Part shown: positions 1 to 14,122 of the stretch, in pieces
Position numbering within the stretch: position 1 is the stretch's first letter
How the letters are laid out: each line of letters opens with the position of its first letter
Assembly: GCA_013365365.1 (NCBI GenBank)
Contig: JABVXU010000189.1
Coordinates: 36,868-100,867 of the forward strand
Direction of reading: 5' to 3'
Source: Cruorifilaria tuberocauda
Taxonomy: Eukaryota; Nematoda; Chromadorea; Rhabditida; Onchocercidae
Length of the DNA: 64,000 nt
Made by a program: the position numbers and the translations under genes
Notes under the pieces: generated by a model
Told to the model about the DNA's origin: nothing
Database searches by the model: none
What the model saw: only the letters and a program-made list of their open reading frames with translations

Positions 1-3000
1 TAAGTAAGGCTTCTAAATTTGAACAAGTTCCGCAAAACTTCATAATTCATATCTACTCCACTAATAAAAACAGACAACTGCAAAATGGATTCAAATTTGT
101 TGTTTGGAAAATTGTAAGATTATGATACACATACTCGCTTCAAAAACCTGGAGTGGAAGTGTGAGGCAACCTTTTTGTATGGGCAACGATTTTAATGAAG
201 AGTAACTTGGCACGGTACAAACATCGTCGATTTTTGGTAAAAGCTATAAAGAAATTCGTTTTGAACGATGCATTCCATTTTTATGCTAATTGTATTCATA
301 CTTTATAAATTTAAAGTTTTTTGAATCTTGAAATATAATCTAAGGGACGTCGTAGAAGAATAAAATAAGACCATAACAAACGGATAGTCTGTTCAAGTTA
401 ATTGATGGCTATTTATTTCTTGAAAGGTTACGAAAACTATGAGATCGTTTTGTCTCGGACAAATATGAAGCCTAGACTAAGAGGTAAGAGTGAAATTGAC
501 TCCTTAGCCTTATAAAACTTTGAGATAAAAAGTATTTTTGATGGCACGCAATAAATAGTTATTAGAATTCGATAATGTGGCGAGAACGGAATGAATTGTT
601 TTTCTCAGTAATTTAAAATCATAAATAACTTACAAGTATGAAGGAAACATCGAATTGCAATTGAAAAACTTGCAAACGGTAGATGCGTTGATTTGGTAAG
701 AGATCAACGTCAACCTCGAGATCGTTAAGTAAACGAGATACTGCACTAACAAGGGCAGTATGAAAAACAAATTGCATCCGTGTTAGTGGATTTGAGGCGT
801 TAATATCTACGGATCGTAATAAATCCCACTCTTCTTTTGTTATATGTGGATTCTCTCTGCAAAATAATTTCTTGGCAATATATGAACTCCCAATTTCAAA
901 CATTTGTCACATTCTATTCATTAGGAAAATAAGCCAATTATCCTAGCAATTGGCATGGTGAAGTTGAGCATCTTTGAGGGCTTTGATATTCGAATTGCAG
1001 TGTCCTCTTTAAATTTAACATAGGCAATTTTTAAATTTGGAAATTCCATGGATGAGATAAAAGGTATGCAGGGAAGCAAAAGGAAAGTAATCTTTACTTT
1101 TTCTTTTTTTCTTTTAGGAAGTATCAAGTTGCAAATTAAGAAGGTAAATAACTATCACTAAAAGTTTTGGCAAAATTCTCGAATTTTCATATTCAATACT
1201 CCATGAACCAGATCATGATTTTCATGATCATGAATTCGATCAAACATTATCCCCAACATAACATCCAACTCCAGTTTTTCGTTTGATACTTTATCATTTG
1301 GAAATGTACGACCTAACTATAGATCTTACAACAACGACATGCAGCAAAAATTTTCAAAATCCCTAAATAATTTACTTCCTTTTCTTTTTTCCAGTTTAAG
1401 TATTAATCCTCCAATGATGCTGAGGAACTGAGTAAGTAAATGCGAAACTTTGGAAAACGAAAAATCTCAGTTTAAGGCTCTTAGAATGAACAGATACTTA
1501 TCAGTAGTGGAAAAGTATGAATACGAAAAAAAAGTTATCTTATTAAAGCATGTGGAAGAATAGATGGTATATTCTGAGGGACAACGACGCTTATGGAATT
1601 AATGGATGAATATAATTTCATGTAACATATGTATAATCCTTTTCGTAATCGTATATGTGAGGACTGGAAAAAATTGATGATGCTAAAAATTTCTGCCCAC
1701 AATACGTCCATCGCCTGACAAGTTCCTCGTTTGTGAACTACTTTATTTAGAGGCAACCATCGTATTGTCACACCCTGTAAATTGCTTCATTTTTAATTGA
1801 AATTCTTCATGCAGTATATAAAATATGAAAATGATCGAGTGCGAATCAAGCACCTATTATCGATCTATAACGTTCCATAAAATCCGATCTAAACGTCTCA
1901 TTGCAAAGCAAACAAAGGGGTAAGACAAAAGCACAATACGGTGAAATATGCTCTAAAAGTTTTAAATAATCAAGAGAAATGCTCATAATTACACAAAACT
2001 AACGAATGGAGCAGTAATTTATTTGAAAAAAAAATTAAAAGATTAAGAGAAGTGACTACAGACTAGTTTCAAAACTTCCTTTAGAAAGCAAATGCACAAG
2101 CGGTCTTTCATGCAATTCTGCTAATTATTATTTGTGGAAGTATTTCAGTGAATAATTCGTATGCTTTCCACTTATTTCTTCAGTAAAAAATAAAAATAAA
2201 TAATTTAAGGGCAAACTATAGCTCAGTAGAATGTTTGGGAAGGTTCTGGAGGAAAGAGAAATGGTTAATTCTGTAAGAGTTACCAAGAAAAATACAAGAT
2301 ACCTGAGCAGTTTGTGATTCGTTTACAAAGCGAACTGTAACAATAAAAGAAATCGAATTTACTTCGTCTACAATCGGTTGATAATATACTCTGAAACAAT
2401 GAAACATTTACTTCTTTCACAACTATAATCTACAAGTCAAATTACAGAAAATTTCCACATTTTAATTTATATAGAAATAATAACCTTCCGATGTCTTTCA
2501 CACCAAGAGCCGTATGCATCTCGATTGCGGCATCGATAAATCTACTACGAAAATGAGAATTTGATGAATTTGAATTGCTTGCTTTTTGCAAAGTCTGCAT
2601 TTCGTCCCAGGCTAATGAAAGCTTTATTGCCCAGTACATTTCATCCTTAAAAAAACCTTTAGCTGGAAAATACTTGCAGTTTCAAATTTACTCTTTTTTA
2701 CTAGAGGAGGAATCTCAGACTTCGACAATATTCAGAAAATTGAAATTCAAACTTACTTTCTCGATGCAAAATTGCGTCTCATCAATGAGAACAATTGGAA
2801 GGTGATCTTCAACAGTACATACTTTCATCTCTGAGTAAATGACACTTACCAAATAGATACCCCTGTAACGTACTGAATATACAATACGTAACTTGCAAAT
2901 TCAGATTTATGACTCATCAAAAAAAAAAATTCTAGAATAAAATTTGTGGCACTTTTCTATTAAATTAAATCACTTGAAAAGTTCATATTCGAAAGAAATT

Positions 3001-4971
3001 TTTTCAACGAAGATAGAAAACACGATGTATATGTCAAAAAGAAGTTTTAGCTACTATGCCTTTGAAAGTTATGTATATATATGTAACAACGATGATTTAA
3101 TATATAAAAAAATCAATCGTAAAAATACCTTTGCACAACTTTAAGAGACCTAAAACTGCCAGCAAAAAGACTTTTTATATTTCTTTTTCTCTTCTTGTCC
3201 ATTCTTTCGCTTGATTTGGGAAATACTGCAAATTATTTTTGATTTTAGCTCAAACAGAAAATCACAAATTTCAGTGTAATTATAATTAGATTAAAAGATC
3301 TATTCTTCTGAAAAAATTAAATCTATACTTAAGCTTAATCGCACTCACATGTTTGCCAAACTGCAGATGAACGATACTTTTCGACATCCAGAAGAAGTTT
3401 CGAAATATCATCCAAACAATATTGTCGCTTTAAGCTATTCGGTATATCCTCCCAACATGAAATTAAAATTTAGTTAATTTTATGAAAAAAATATATTAGA
3501 AACATCGATTAGCTAAAGACTGGAAAGTCAAATTAAGTTTTCAGGACATATCAAAGAAAAAGATATTAGCAAATTTATTATTAAAATTCTTTAAACTACT
3601 TGAAAGCAGTAGAGAATGAGGTATTGCTAGAGTTGGTTGGCCAAAGCCTCCAATCGACGCAGCACTAACGCGCACAAAATATCGTAATCCACGTTTTAAT
3701 TCGGATATCACTGCATAGTTTCTCATCATAGTATCCACAAGCAAACTTCCTTCAGTACTATTAAAATCGTCACATAAGCTCCACTCAACTAAATTTTTAA
3801 AAATTCTATAAAGTCATAATTAATTTCATATTTAATTTTCTGATAGCAAAATTTTCCAACACAAACCTTTGTAGTTTATAACAAAATCCATGTTATGTTG
3901 GCGAACATCTTTCCAACTTACTGTTAGTTGATCCGGCGCTGAAACAACTGCTTCAACTTTGGTCAGTGATCCAGGAACAGTGGTATTTTCCAAAACCAAC
4001 TTCATTTTTTTCATTTGCAATAGACGTTTCTCTAGATGTTTTAGCTGTTTGTCCTGTTAAATTCTGGATTACTTGTTTTCTGCGTAACACAAATAAATGA
4101 AAAAAAAACATTATGGAGAAAATTTTTACTCAAACACTGCACCTTCCCAGGTACTGTTTCACTTTGAAGAATTTATAAAATTATTGTAAACTTCATTCAA
4201 TATAGAAAATACATATGGCAGTTATGTTCACTTCATTTCCAATGTTGGTGGCCTTCAAAAACCAAATTTCCTCAGCAATAAGTTCGATATTTTTCTGAAT
4301 TTGTTGCAGACGGCGTTTCAGTGAGCATGCTTAAACATTTTAATTCCAATAAGAAAAGAATTTTCTAAATTAAATTCTGCTGATTTGATTTCTTTTACTT
4401 TAAAGAATCAGTCCTTTTGAATTGAACAATATCTGAAGTCAAACCTAATTCTTTTTTTGAATAAGAAACTGCTCAAGCTTTTGCGAATTTGTATTTAAAA
4501 AGAATGGATATAAAGATATTTAAGAAGGAAAAACGGAAGTGAAATGTGAGCACGAGATCATATGATACTGACATTCAACATCAATAGTAGCTCCATTTCG
4601 CAGTAATACTTCAGCACACTGTCGATGACCGAGCATTAGGGAAAACTCAAGCAATGTCCATTCTTTCAGATAAACTTCGTCGATTCGAGCGTCAAACGAT
4701 ATGTTTATTTTGTACAATATCATTCTTAGCATATAATCATCATTTGCTTCAATAGCTAATAACGCTCCTAAAGTTCGTGTAACTTATGTGTTTCAAAAAA
4801 GGGGATAAAAGAAAATCCGGAAAGAATAGATTATTCATTCTCGTACTAAAATTTGATCACAAGGAACGCGCTAAAATTCATACCACTGGAGTTCAGCATA
4901 TTCATTTTCAATTTTCGTTGAAAAATTCTGCAATATCTGCTATCGCAATCATTTGAATTTTCGTTTTCACA
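1..4971 (-). CDS. ANKFN1: Ankyrin-repeat/fibronectin-III protein, ANKFN1 (wide awake) type, 3' end outside window
   Basis: Supported exons, 5' to 3' on the minus strand: 4884-4971, 4573-4767, 3867-4053, 3600-3788, about 3349-3450, 2757-2830, 2485-2645, 2303-2390, about 1690-1774, 634-856 and possibly 1-77. The 4573-4767 exon encodes an ankyrin repeat (WTLLEFSLMLGHRQCAEVLL). The next two form a fibronectin-III domain, with LTVSWKDV near its start and GLRYFVRVSAASIGGFG near its end. The later exons (EEWDLLRSV, FIDAAIEMHTALGV) resemble the conserved C-terminal part of ANKFN1. That family is a cytosolic adaptor; in flies it acts in clock neurons. The ankyrin-FN3 order is seen directly, while the family name rests on remembered similarity. 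The last exon or exons lie beyond base 1. The 5' end is unresolved and may reach about 6.2 kb. The exon near 1690-1774 could use either of two donors. Confidence 0.66.
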
Positions 4972-6014
4972 CTGTTGAATGGCAATTATTACTAAAAACA
5001 TGCATTATATAAAATTAAAAGCTGAGAATCATAATTCATAGGTAACAATTGAAATTCTTATAGGATTCTGAGAAAATTCAATCAAATGATGAGAATCCTT
5101 GAGATCTACTAGTGATTAGTATTGACAAGAACGGCGACATGGAATATGCTAGAACTGAAGAGAAATTTTTGAAGAACTGTTATAAAACATTGATTTAAAG
5201 AGAAACATAATTGTGTGGGATTGACGGTTGAAAATCAAGTTGTGTTTAAGTGGACGCAAACAATGCAGACAGGTGAAAGATTTACGATCAATAGAGAATA
5301 GTTGAAAGATGCTGATTTCAAGAGTCATAGTGGTCGTACAAATTAAATCACCCAATTACGAGAAGATAGTTTGACAAACGTCTTTAACCTCTTCGAAGAA
5401 AGGTAGGGCAGATGATGGCATCGATGCAGTGGCGATGAATTAATATCAATAGAAAAGTTTTAGATGAAACTTCATGCAAAAATCGAACGCGTATGGAAGG
5501 AATACCGTTCTAGTACCTTGCAAATGGTCATAGTGCATGCAACTAATGTTTTCTTACATTCAAAACTTTCCTCTTGGTTTCAACAAATTTCAATTCAATT
5601 TTCATTATTATCAACTGCGATAAAGTTCCGTAAAACGAACCATAACGATTTCCGAAGATACATATAACATTAAAAAATTTACTTCGCTTTAAGGAAAATT
5701 AAAGTTTCGGCAGTTGGAAATTTAGAGATTATTTCAAATCATATTGTATAATTAATTCAATTGAGAGGCAATCTTTTCGGCGAAATTGGACTGCCCAATA
5801 ATTTATGAAGTTTAGTAAATTTAACATTTGTTATAATCGATGATAAAATTTATGAATTTAGATGTATTTATTTATTAAAAATTCAAATTCCATTGATTTT
5901 TAAATAATGAGCCCATATAAAATCAGCGTTTATGGAGGTAAGTGTTAAATTGAGAGGTTTGTGCCATCTGCCAGCAATTTCAAGGAGGTTAATGAACTAA
6001 GTCAATTCACCTGT

Positions 6015-6152
6015 TCCTTACTAGTAAATAGTACACTGCTGTAGTGTTCTCTGCTATCGCATCTACTGTTTCTAACATTTCTTCTATAAATTGTATCAAA
6101 ACATCACGACCAACCAGATTACAAAAAATCAAGTAATTTTTTAATTCTTACA
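6015..6152 (-). other. Candidate exon, perhaps 5' part of the ANKFN1-like gene
   Basis: On the minus strand, an open frame of about 40 codons containing LVGRDVLIQFIEEMLETVDA is followed by a good donor (CTA then GTAAGG at about 6018). A weak acceptor (ATTGTAAG) lies at its 5' side. The composition looks coding, and the strand and position would suit an upstream exon of the ankyrin/FN3 gene. The acceptor is poor and the family match is not clear. The rest of 4,972-7,784 shows AT-rich sequence with no other exon I can support. Confidence 0.3.
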
Positions 6153-7784
6153 ATTTCAATTTCTTTCTGTAGCATATGCAAATTTCGACAGCTCTATTTT
6201 GATTGAAATTTTAGGAGACGGAAAACCTGAAACCTAGAAACATCGGTATGCATTGACATCGAGTGATATTAAGTGCGATATGTTTTCAAATTGTCACCAT
6301 ATATTCAGTAATCATTTACACCTGTATCTCACTAAATTCTCGCACTTCTCAGTTACTTTCGTAATATTTTTAAAGAGATATTTTCAAGTCTGAACAAACA
6401 GATATATTAATGTTACCATGATAAGATTATATACCTGTGTTTGTTAAAATATAGAGATATTTTTCTTCTTCAATATTAAAATATTGTAACATTTCCACGC
6501 GTTGTTTTCCATAACTCAAGCACTATGAGTTCCACTATGATAGAATTCATTATTAAATGATGATCTTTCTAAACATCCTAATTCTTTACATTTACACCCG
6601 CATTTTAAGGATGAGAAACAAAGGATTAAAAGCAATGAAAAGAAGCAGCAGCAGACAAAGAACTCCAACAGAAAGTGCGAAATCTGCCAAAGAGATGAAT
6701 AAAGCCAACTAATAAATAAAATCCCTTCTATTTCCAACATCTTATAATTATAAAACTCATTAACTTCACCCAAAGTAATTTAACTGCAAATGAAAATAAG
6801 ACTTCAGCAGATTTCGATTTGATAAGTTATTGGAATGAGGGAAAGTCCAGCAAAATCCCTCAACCGACGCCAATTTAGCCGACTTCAAATGAGAAACTTC
6901 TTGTAAACTATAATTTCACTCTGAAGTAGTTTTCATAGATGAAGGAAAAAACAACAACAGTAGCTACTTTAGTATAAAATTCAGGAAAGTTTAAAAACCA
7001 ACATTGACGAAACAATTTGAATCTGAGCAAATGAAAAAGGAATATATAAGAGCGCTAACGACTATTCAGGTAAATATGTATCTGTTCAATTATACTCGAA
7101 TTCATGCTCAATCTTTATCTTTATTAGATATGTTTATAACCAGATAGAAAGTATCGCTATACTACCAGATAGTACAATCGAACTATAGTCATATCATCGG
7201 CAATTGCCGCACTGTATCATTTCAACATCTTCTAGTCCCGGTATTTCCTTTGAACGCCTGATAATTTTGATGATAAAAGGATCTATCCCATTTCTCATGG
7301 TAGTATATATTCCCCAAATTTTAATTACCCAACGCTTCCCAACATGTTAACAAAGTCGGGGAGCAAATTAACACGAATCCGATAACAAATATCAACAAGT
7401 TGTTGCGCTAAGGTAAGTTGACCAGTTGATTTTTACTTCATTTCATGCCAGAGATATTCTGAAACTGACCCATTCAACTTTTTTTCCTCCACTGTTTTCA
7501 ACTTTAGAATCCAAATGCTGAGATTTTGTTTAAAAAGTGATGTGTTAAGCATTGCCTATGTAGAATATATCTCAGAACCATACACAAAATATGTATCCTT
7601 TCGAAAACCTAAAAAACGACAGTACTTAAAACGTTTTAGTAGAAACGATTTATAAAGCACTGAAAAATATGCAGTTCGTAAAATTAAATTAAAATATCAT
7701 CGTCAATTTTTAAAGAATTAAAAAAAAAACAATTTAAATAAAACAATTAGGAAGAGTAAAAAACGGAACAAGAAATCATATCAA

Positions 7785-10700
7785 TCAATATTTGAGAGCT
7801 TCCACCGCTGGTGCAGCATAACATGCATCCAGATAACAATAAGCTAAATCACTGATAAGCTGTTTATCTGGAATGCTTGCTGCAAGACCATATATAGCAA
7901 CCTATAAGATCGAAATTAATTTTCATTTTCTATTTTTTAAAAATAGAAATAAATATGATAGATGTGATTTCACTCTGAATTCTCAGGATATTCATAACAA
8001 TGCTTTAAATATATCTCAAAGCGTAGAGAAACCAACAAAGAAAGTGGCATTCAAAGACTCCCGGAAATATTCAAAAGAAACTCATCCGTATTTTTACAGT
8101 GTCCTGTCATAAATAATATAAAACAGTGTTGTTCTTTTCTGAATCGATAAAATGGTTTAGAAATAATTTTTCTTTCTTGAAAAATACCATATTTGAGTAT
8201 TTTTTCTTATTTCGATTATTCATCAAAGTAGAAGCAACTTTTCGTAAATCATCTGTGAATGCTTGCCATGCATTAGCAAGTACCGTATTATAAGTAACAC
8301 AGATATGTGCTCTGAAATAAAAAGGCTTCAGATAATAAAATGCACTTTCCCTTGAATTTATTTTCTCACATTATAAGCCAGCGTTGTTATTTTATTGCTC
8401 ATAAAAGCCTAATTTCTTCCCCACAATTTCTGACTCATAATGCAAGCATTCTAAAGGAACTTACCCAGCAGGCTTTTGGATAGAATTCAAACTCCATCCA
8501 AGAGCAGACATACCATCCACAAGGGCGTAAATGTTGAAAATATCGCTAGTAAATGCTACAATAGATACATCAGGAGAACCAAGAAGACGAAGACCATCAA
8601 TATCATTCTAAAGAATAAAGAATCATTGTGCTTACCTGAGTTGCCTATAGGATTCATAATTGTCGGTTTCTAAAGATGAATATATTTTGGATCTATAAGC
8701 CTAAACTTTCCAAGCAAATTAAGATTTTGAAAATGAATGCATTTTGTGTTATAAAATACCGAATGATTCAAAATTGAGAGGGAATTCATGATCCACTAAA
8801 AAGGCATTTAAAAAAGTGAATTATCTACTCAAAATTACCATAATGGCAGAGCTGATTCGGCGAGCACATTGAATGATTTCCTTTGTTCGCTGCACATAAC
8901 CAGAACGTCCAAAAGAAAGCAAAGTAGCCCATGCTAACGATATTGCTAGACCAGAACGACTTCCTAAATGTAGAGTGATGAGAGAATGGCCAGCTTAAAA
9001 AATAATTTCAACTAATTACTTTTTAATCCAAACAGTGAAAGCCCTATGCCAATAGCTAGCTGAAAAATTAGTTCCAAAATTTATTCTGAAATCGTTTAAT
9101 ATAGAAACACTACTTTTGCCAAGCGCTTGTCCAATCATTACATTGCAAAGGAATAATCCATTCAATATCTTATTACTATAGATTAAAAAAAATAAATAAC
9201 ACCTGCAAAAGTCGGTGTGGCATATATACCTCCAGCCCACTCTGGAATGCACATGTATTGATGATGCAAATATTTTCGTTCCCGATAAAGTATAACTGAG
9301 GATCCCTTTGGAGCATATCCATACTGAAATTGATTTCGACTTACAAGATTGAAGCATGAAAACAAATGAAAATTTTTCCGCTTTCTGAGATTAAGTCAGG
9401 TCTGCAATGCTTTGAATGAGAAAACAAAAAAAAACAAACCTTGTGTGTATCACATGATATTGATGTAACACCAGACAGACGAAAATCAAATGGCGGCACT
9501 GGATAGCCACACTCTTCCATAAAAACTATCAAGAAACCACCCAAACATGCATCGACATGTACAGGAATATCATATCTTTGTCCAAGCTAAAAAGATTTTT
9601 TCTTTTCATCTCAAGCCAGGAATGTGAATTATATAAAGCAGAAAAAAAAGGTGATTCTTCAATTCTCCTTTTAAATTTCCTCCAAAATTTAGAACTTGTA
9701 GAAACCAAAATATTCAAACAACGATGACTAGGCACTTTTAGATAGCAAATATTTTTGCCCTATTAAATATACTTGCGCGATTTGTTCAATGTCATCCATT
9801 GTTCCAGTCGGAAAGCTTGGTGTTGACCCAACCAGCTGAAAAGTGGAGAGATATAAATACTCCCATCATTAAAATATATGAACCCTGTAAATTCAAAAAC
9901 TCAAGAAAAAGTTTTTGGAAACAACCAATAAAGTCTTTCGATCAAACTTACGACACACGTGTTCCTGGATATAGCTCGTCTCATTTTGTCTATATTAACT
10001 TTTTGATTATTTCCAACAGGTACATGTCGTATTCGCATACCAAACAAATGTGCTGCCTGAGAATAACACGAAATTAGGGATTTTACAGCAATTTTAAAAA
10101 ATTAAGTAAAAATTTGCGATAATAACATTCGTTATCAAAGGGCCAAAGGGAAATTGACCTTGTCGAACGCTGCGTGTGCAGTGACCGGAACTAATATTTC
10201 TGGTTCTGATATACCCTTAACATTTGCATAGTTACGGTACGAAAGCATTGCCAATAAAATTGACTCAGTCCCACCGGATGTTACCTATAATAACAGTAAT
10301 CTATTAAATCATCTCTCGTTCTTTCAAGCTAGAAATTTGAGTATGAAACTTGAATTTTTTCAGGGATTCAATATATATATATATATACTTTTAACCTCTT
10401 CAAACTTCAATAAACAAATGGTTTTTGCATACCGTTCCACAACACTTCATTCCTCCATGAAATAAATTCGCGACAATATGAACAACCTCGGTTTCCATTT
10501 TTCGACATCCAGGAAAGACATCCGGATGAAGTGGATTTGCAAATGCATATATATCAAAAATCTGCAATAATGACAACTTTGTTAAGATAAACTTAACATG
10601 ATAGATTTCTTTTTTTATCAGACGTTTAAATTTTAAAATTCCTGGATGCTTACTCTTGTAAATAGATAGCTCTGTTCACTGCTCTGGTCGGTGTATACCG

Positions 10701-11472
10701 CTCCACTTACTTTACCAGATACGATGTCCATCTCTGCCATTGCGTTATATTGTTCTGAAAGATAACTTTATTAAATTTTTTGAAATAACCAGAAAAATCG
10801 GGTATCCACAATAAAACTTCAAAGAAACCAACCTGCTATACTTATAATTTTTGCATTGTCCATACCGCTTTCCGGAAGCGCCCGAAAAAAGAGACCGGTA
10901 TTATCACACTTATGGATTTCGCGGAAAATTTTCTGCCGAGTACAGTCTAGTTCTTTTTCAAGTCTTTTTCGTATGGGAGATAATGAACAAATTAAGGAAA
11001 ATGTTTTAGCGAGAAGCCTGAAATATAGAAAAGTTTGTTTGCTATCTCATCTACTGTTTTACTCTCATCTAATGCTTATGATTAGGGAAATCTTTCCAAA
11101 CTAACGACAGACACAGTCTCAGCATTCAAACAAAAATCAGAAAGCAAATATAATTTCTTCCAAAATTCTTGCATAAATAAAATTCAAGATAAAACAAAAG
11201 CCAAATTTTAATTCGATTACTATGTGATCAAGATTTAGCTAAGTCCAGGTTCTTTTCGTAAGTAAAACATGTTCTCAAGTTTACCTTGAATATATTGATT
11301 GCTCCGATCCATGCCAAATACGTCCAATACGCTGCCAAAGAATGACACCAGCAGCAGTTGCTATAATCAACTTCCACGGCCTTATTTCGCATAATGTCTG
11401 GTCTACGGCAGTAACGATACTTTTTATCGCTATTATTCCTTCATTAAAAGCAATTTCACCTAACTTATGCAT
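7785..11472 (-). CDS. spl-1: Sphingosine-1-phosphate lyase, 13 exons, 557 aa, complete
   Basis: PLP-dependent ER-membrane enzyme that cleaves sphingosine-1-phosphate to phosphoethanolamine and hexadecenal, the exit step of sphingolipid breakdown. Exons: 11285-11472, 10833-11017, 10654-10754, 10433-10561, 10159-10284, 9952-10056, 9773-9835, 9440-9586, 9203-9323, 8839-8963, 8465-8607, 8188-8311, 7785-7901. They sum to 1,674 bases with no frame break, giving 557 aa (human SGPL1 is 568). A membrane segment lies at about residues 32-50 ([14 protein letters not shown]). The cofactor lysine is K348 in [15 protein letters not shown], directly comparable to the human active-site motif. Also visible are [33 protein letters not shown] and [19 protein letters not shown]. 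The start ATG precedes the membrane anchor, as in orthologues. The gene appears intact and functional. Confidence 0.93.
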
Positions 11473-14122
11473 CCTAAGAAAAGAAGCTTTGTATTCTGAA
11501 ATGTCTGAAAAAGGTGTTTATGATGACAATATTCATCGAGAAGAGAAATATTTTTTAACTCAATTACGGCGAATAAATTGTATGTATGGTATTCATAGAA
11601 ATAATTTATTAACAAATATTTGAAAAAGTTCTGCTCTCTACCCTTGACAGTTTCCAACGCTAACAATATTCAAAGTTTCACTATAGAAAAAATTATAATG
11701 GATTTCAAAAACAGAAACACAGAATAAGAATGGAAAGTGAGTCAAAATTAAAAAAGAAACAATGCTCAGCATTATGAACAATATTTTTTATAAAAGGATG
11801 CAGACATTTACATTACATGATTTCGAAAACTAATATATAATAATAAATAAAGAGGGTTAAACGTTAGTTAAAAAACATTTTACAAAAACTGATTGATGAA
11901 ATTGCGACAAATTTTGTACCTTCATAGCTAGGCCTACAGATCAGTGATCACTCATGCTTTGATAACTGACAGCACAGATTTGAAAGGGAAGACTTGTGAT
12001 AGTTAAATGAAAACAATTTCTTTATCTTTTATTGGAAATAACGAGCAAAAAATAATTATACTGTTTTGAAGTATATAGCAACCAAGATAACTTAATAGAA
12101 TTAAGAAACATTTTGATCGTTAGAAAAACAAATTTCAATGGATTAAGAAGACAAAGATGATCTGAGAATGATAAAAACTTAATTTCGATTCAGCATACAG
12201 AAAACATCTCATATTAATGTTATTATTATTTGCCAGATGAAAAGCTGTAAAATGAAACATAATATAATTTGTTGAAAGATTCAGATTCAGTCCCCACCTG
12301 AACAAAGACTGAAATACTTGTGGAAAGATATTAATGCTAATTTAGATTTTCACATGTTAATATTAGTGCTTAATGTTAAAAAACTTAGCATTGAATCATA
12401 CCTGTTACATCACTAAAAATGTACCAAATCTTCACAATACAAATATTTTTTTAATGGATTTGTGATATTTCCGTGAATCTATGCAATACCATCAATTATT
12501 TCATAGTGGAAGAGAGATACAATATTTTTAATGAATGCATCAAAAAAGTGACAGTTGAATAATATTTACGGTATTGAACAGTACTACAATTTAGATAATC
12601 AAAAAATTTGCAATAAGAACTGAGATAAAAACTGCTGTAAAATGAAATTTTTATAGGTAGATTCTTATGCCAAGAAGAGCATTAAAATTCATTGATTAAA
12701 CAAAATTTTTGTTTAGCTTTAAACTTGGAAGCAAAAACTTATGATATTTTCGCAAAAATTCGTTCGTGAGAGCTTCGAGTTTCAGTGTGAACACCAAAAC
12801 CCCAGAACAAATTCACTCGTGATGAAATTTGATTGACAGTGTGTTTTGAACTTTTAAACAATTTTCAGAAGGGGCTGAACTTGAAAAAGTAGCAGCGATA
12901 GTGACAATGAAATGGTATGGCAGTGATAGTTAGTACAAAAAGCCCACATGAAAGAAATGAGATGGAATTAGAGGAATTAAAGTCGGAAATTTATTTGCAG
13001 GTAAAACGATATATTTAGGTCAGGTCGCTAACCTAGAACAAGCCATTTATATAACTCGACGAAAACCCAGTCAAAAAAGAATTATTTCTTTTCTACTCTT
13101 CGCTTCCCTTTCATAATTTTCTTCAGTTGTTCACTCATATTTTTCCAAGAATTGTCAGAAAATTACTGAAATTTTAGGTTGTCAGCATATTTTCTCCTAA
13201 ATTAATAACTATTATTGAATTAACACCAATTTTCCTTTAAATCAAATTAGAGAATTTCCTAATCTCAAATTTTAAACTCAGACAACTACTCAAGCCTACG
13301 GGAATTCAATACAAAACCTGTAAATTCCATTTCACTCACACAATTAAACAATATTTTCTACGAGCTCCAGGTGACGTACACTTTATATTTTCTCTGTCAG
13401 AAAAGATTTATTTGTGCTACGAACCTTGCTGCAAAGAGAACCGGCTATGTATAACTTTTCTCACAGATTCTCGATTCAGATTTGACGGTAAAAACGCACC
13501 AAACGGTATGTGCACAATTTATTAAATCTAACTTAATGGACTAAATTTAATTATATAAAAATAAAATAAAATTAACATTAAACTAAATTAAGAGATCCAA
13601 GAGCAATGTTATATGGCTTTTTGGGCCTTCATTCTTATTAATCGTTCTCAAATATTCTTCATAACGGATCGAAATGGAGAATAAAAAAGATTGCTAGGTC
13701 AGTAAACTATGTCTAAATATTTTATGCATTTTCTGGAATATTTGAAAGTCCAGGTTAATGCACCACTGAATTCATGCAACAAAGTTATATGACGCAAAAT
13801 TTTTTGCAAAAATTCACCTCGTTTAGAGAACATCTTGATACGAATCTTACATACGAATTTGATAATAAAATCTTCATAAACTTCAAAAATTTAACAAATC
13901 GATTCTCTATGAATCGAAAATTTTGGTTTTTTAAAATTCTAAGTCTAATTAATACTAAAACGAAGCTAATAGTTCTTGTTCATCAACAAAAAAAATTTTA
14001 ATTATAAAACTAGAAACTGATTCATTTGCAAATCAATTTCCAATTCTGTATAAATAATAGAAAAAGGTATATCACTGAACAGATCATATGATTGCATTAA
14101 GTTGTACCTACTTAATTTCCAG
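11473..14122. other. Intergenic, no gene seen
   Basis: This 2.6 kb stretch lies between the lyase start and the lectin-like locus. It is AT-rich with frequent stops in all frames and only short chance open frames. It presumably holds the lyase promoter and perhaps an unrecognised 5' exon of the lectin-like locus. I saw no clear repeat or RNA gene. Confidence 0.5.

Noticed and set aside
8640..8664. Short exon-like piece ([10 protein letters not shown]) with acceptor and donor in the lyase gene
   Set aside because: Skipping it gives matching phases and a better fit to the lyase family (SSAIM joined directly to [10 protein letters not shown]).
10372..10389. AT dinucleotide run in a lyase intron
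   Set aside because: Ordinary simple sequence in AT-rich intronic DNA.
11342..11623. 93-codon plus-strand frame
   Set aside because: It is the antisense shadow of the first lyase exon.
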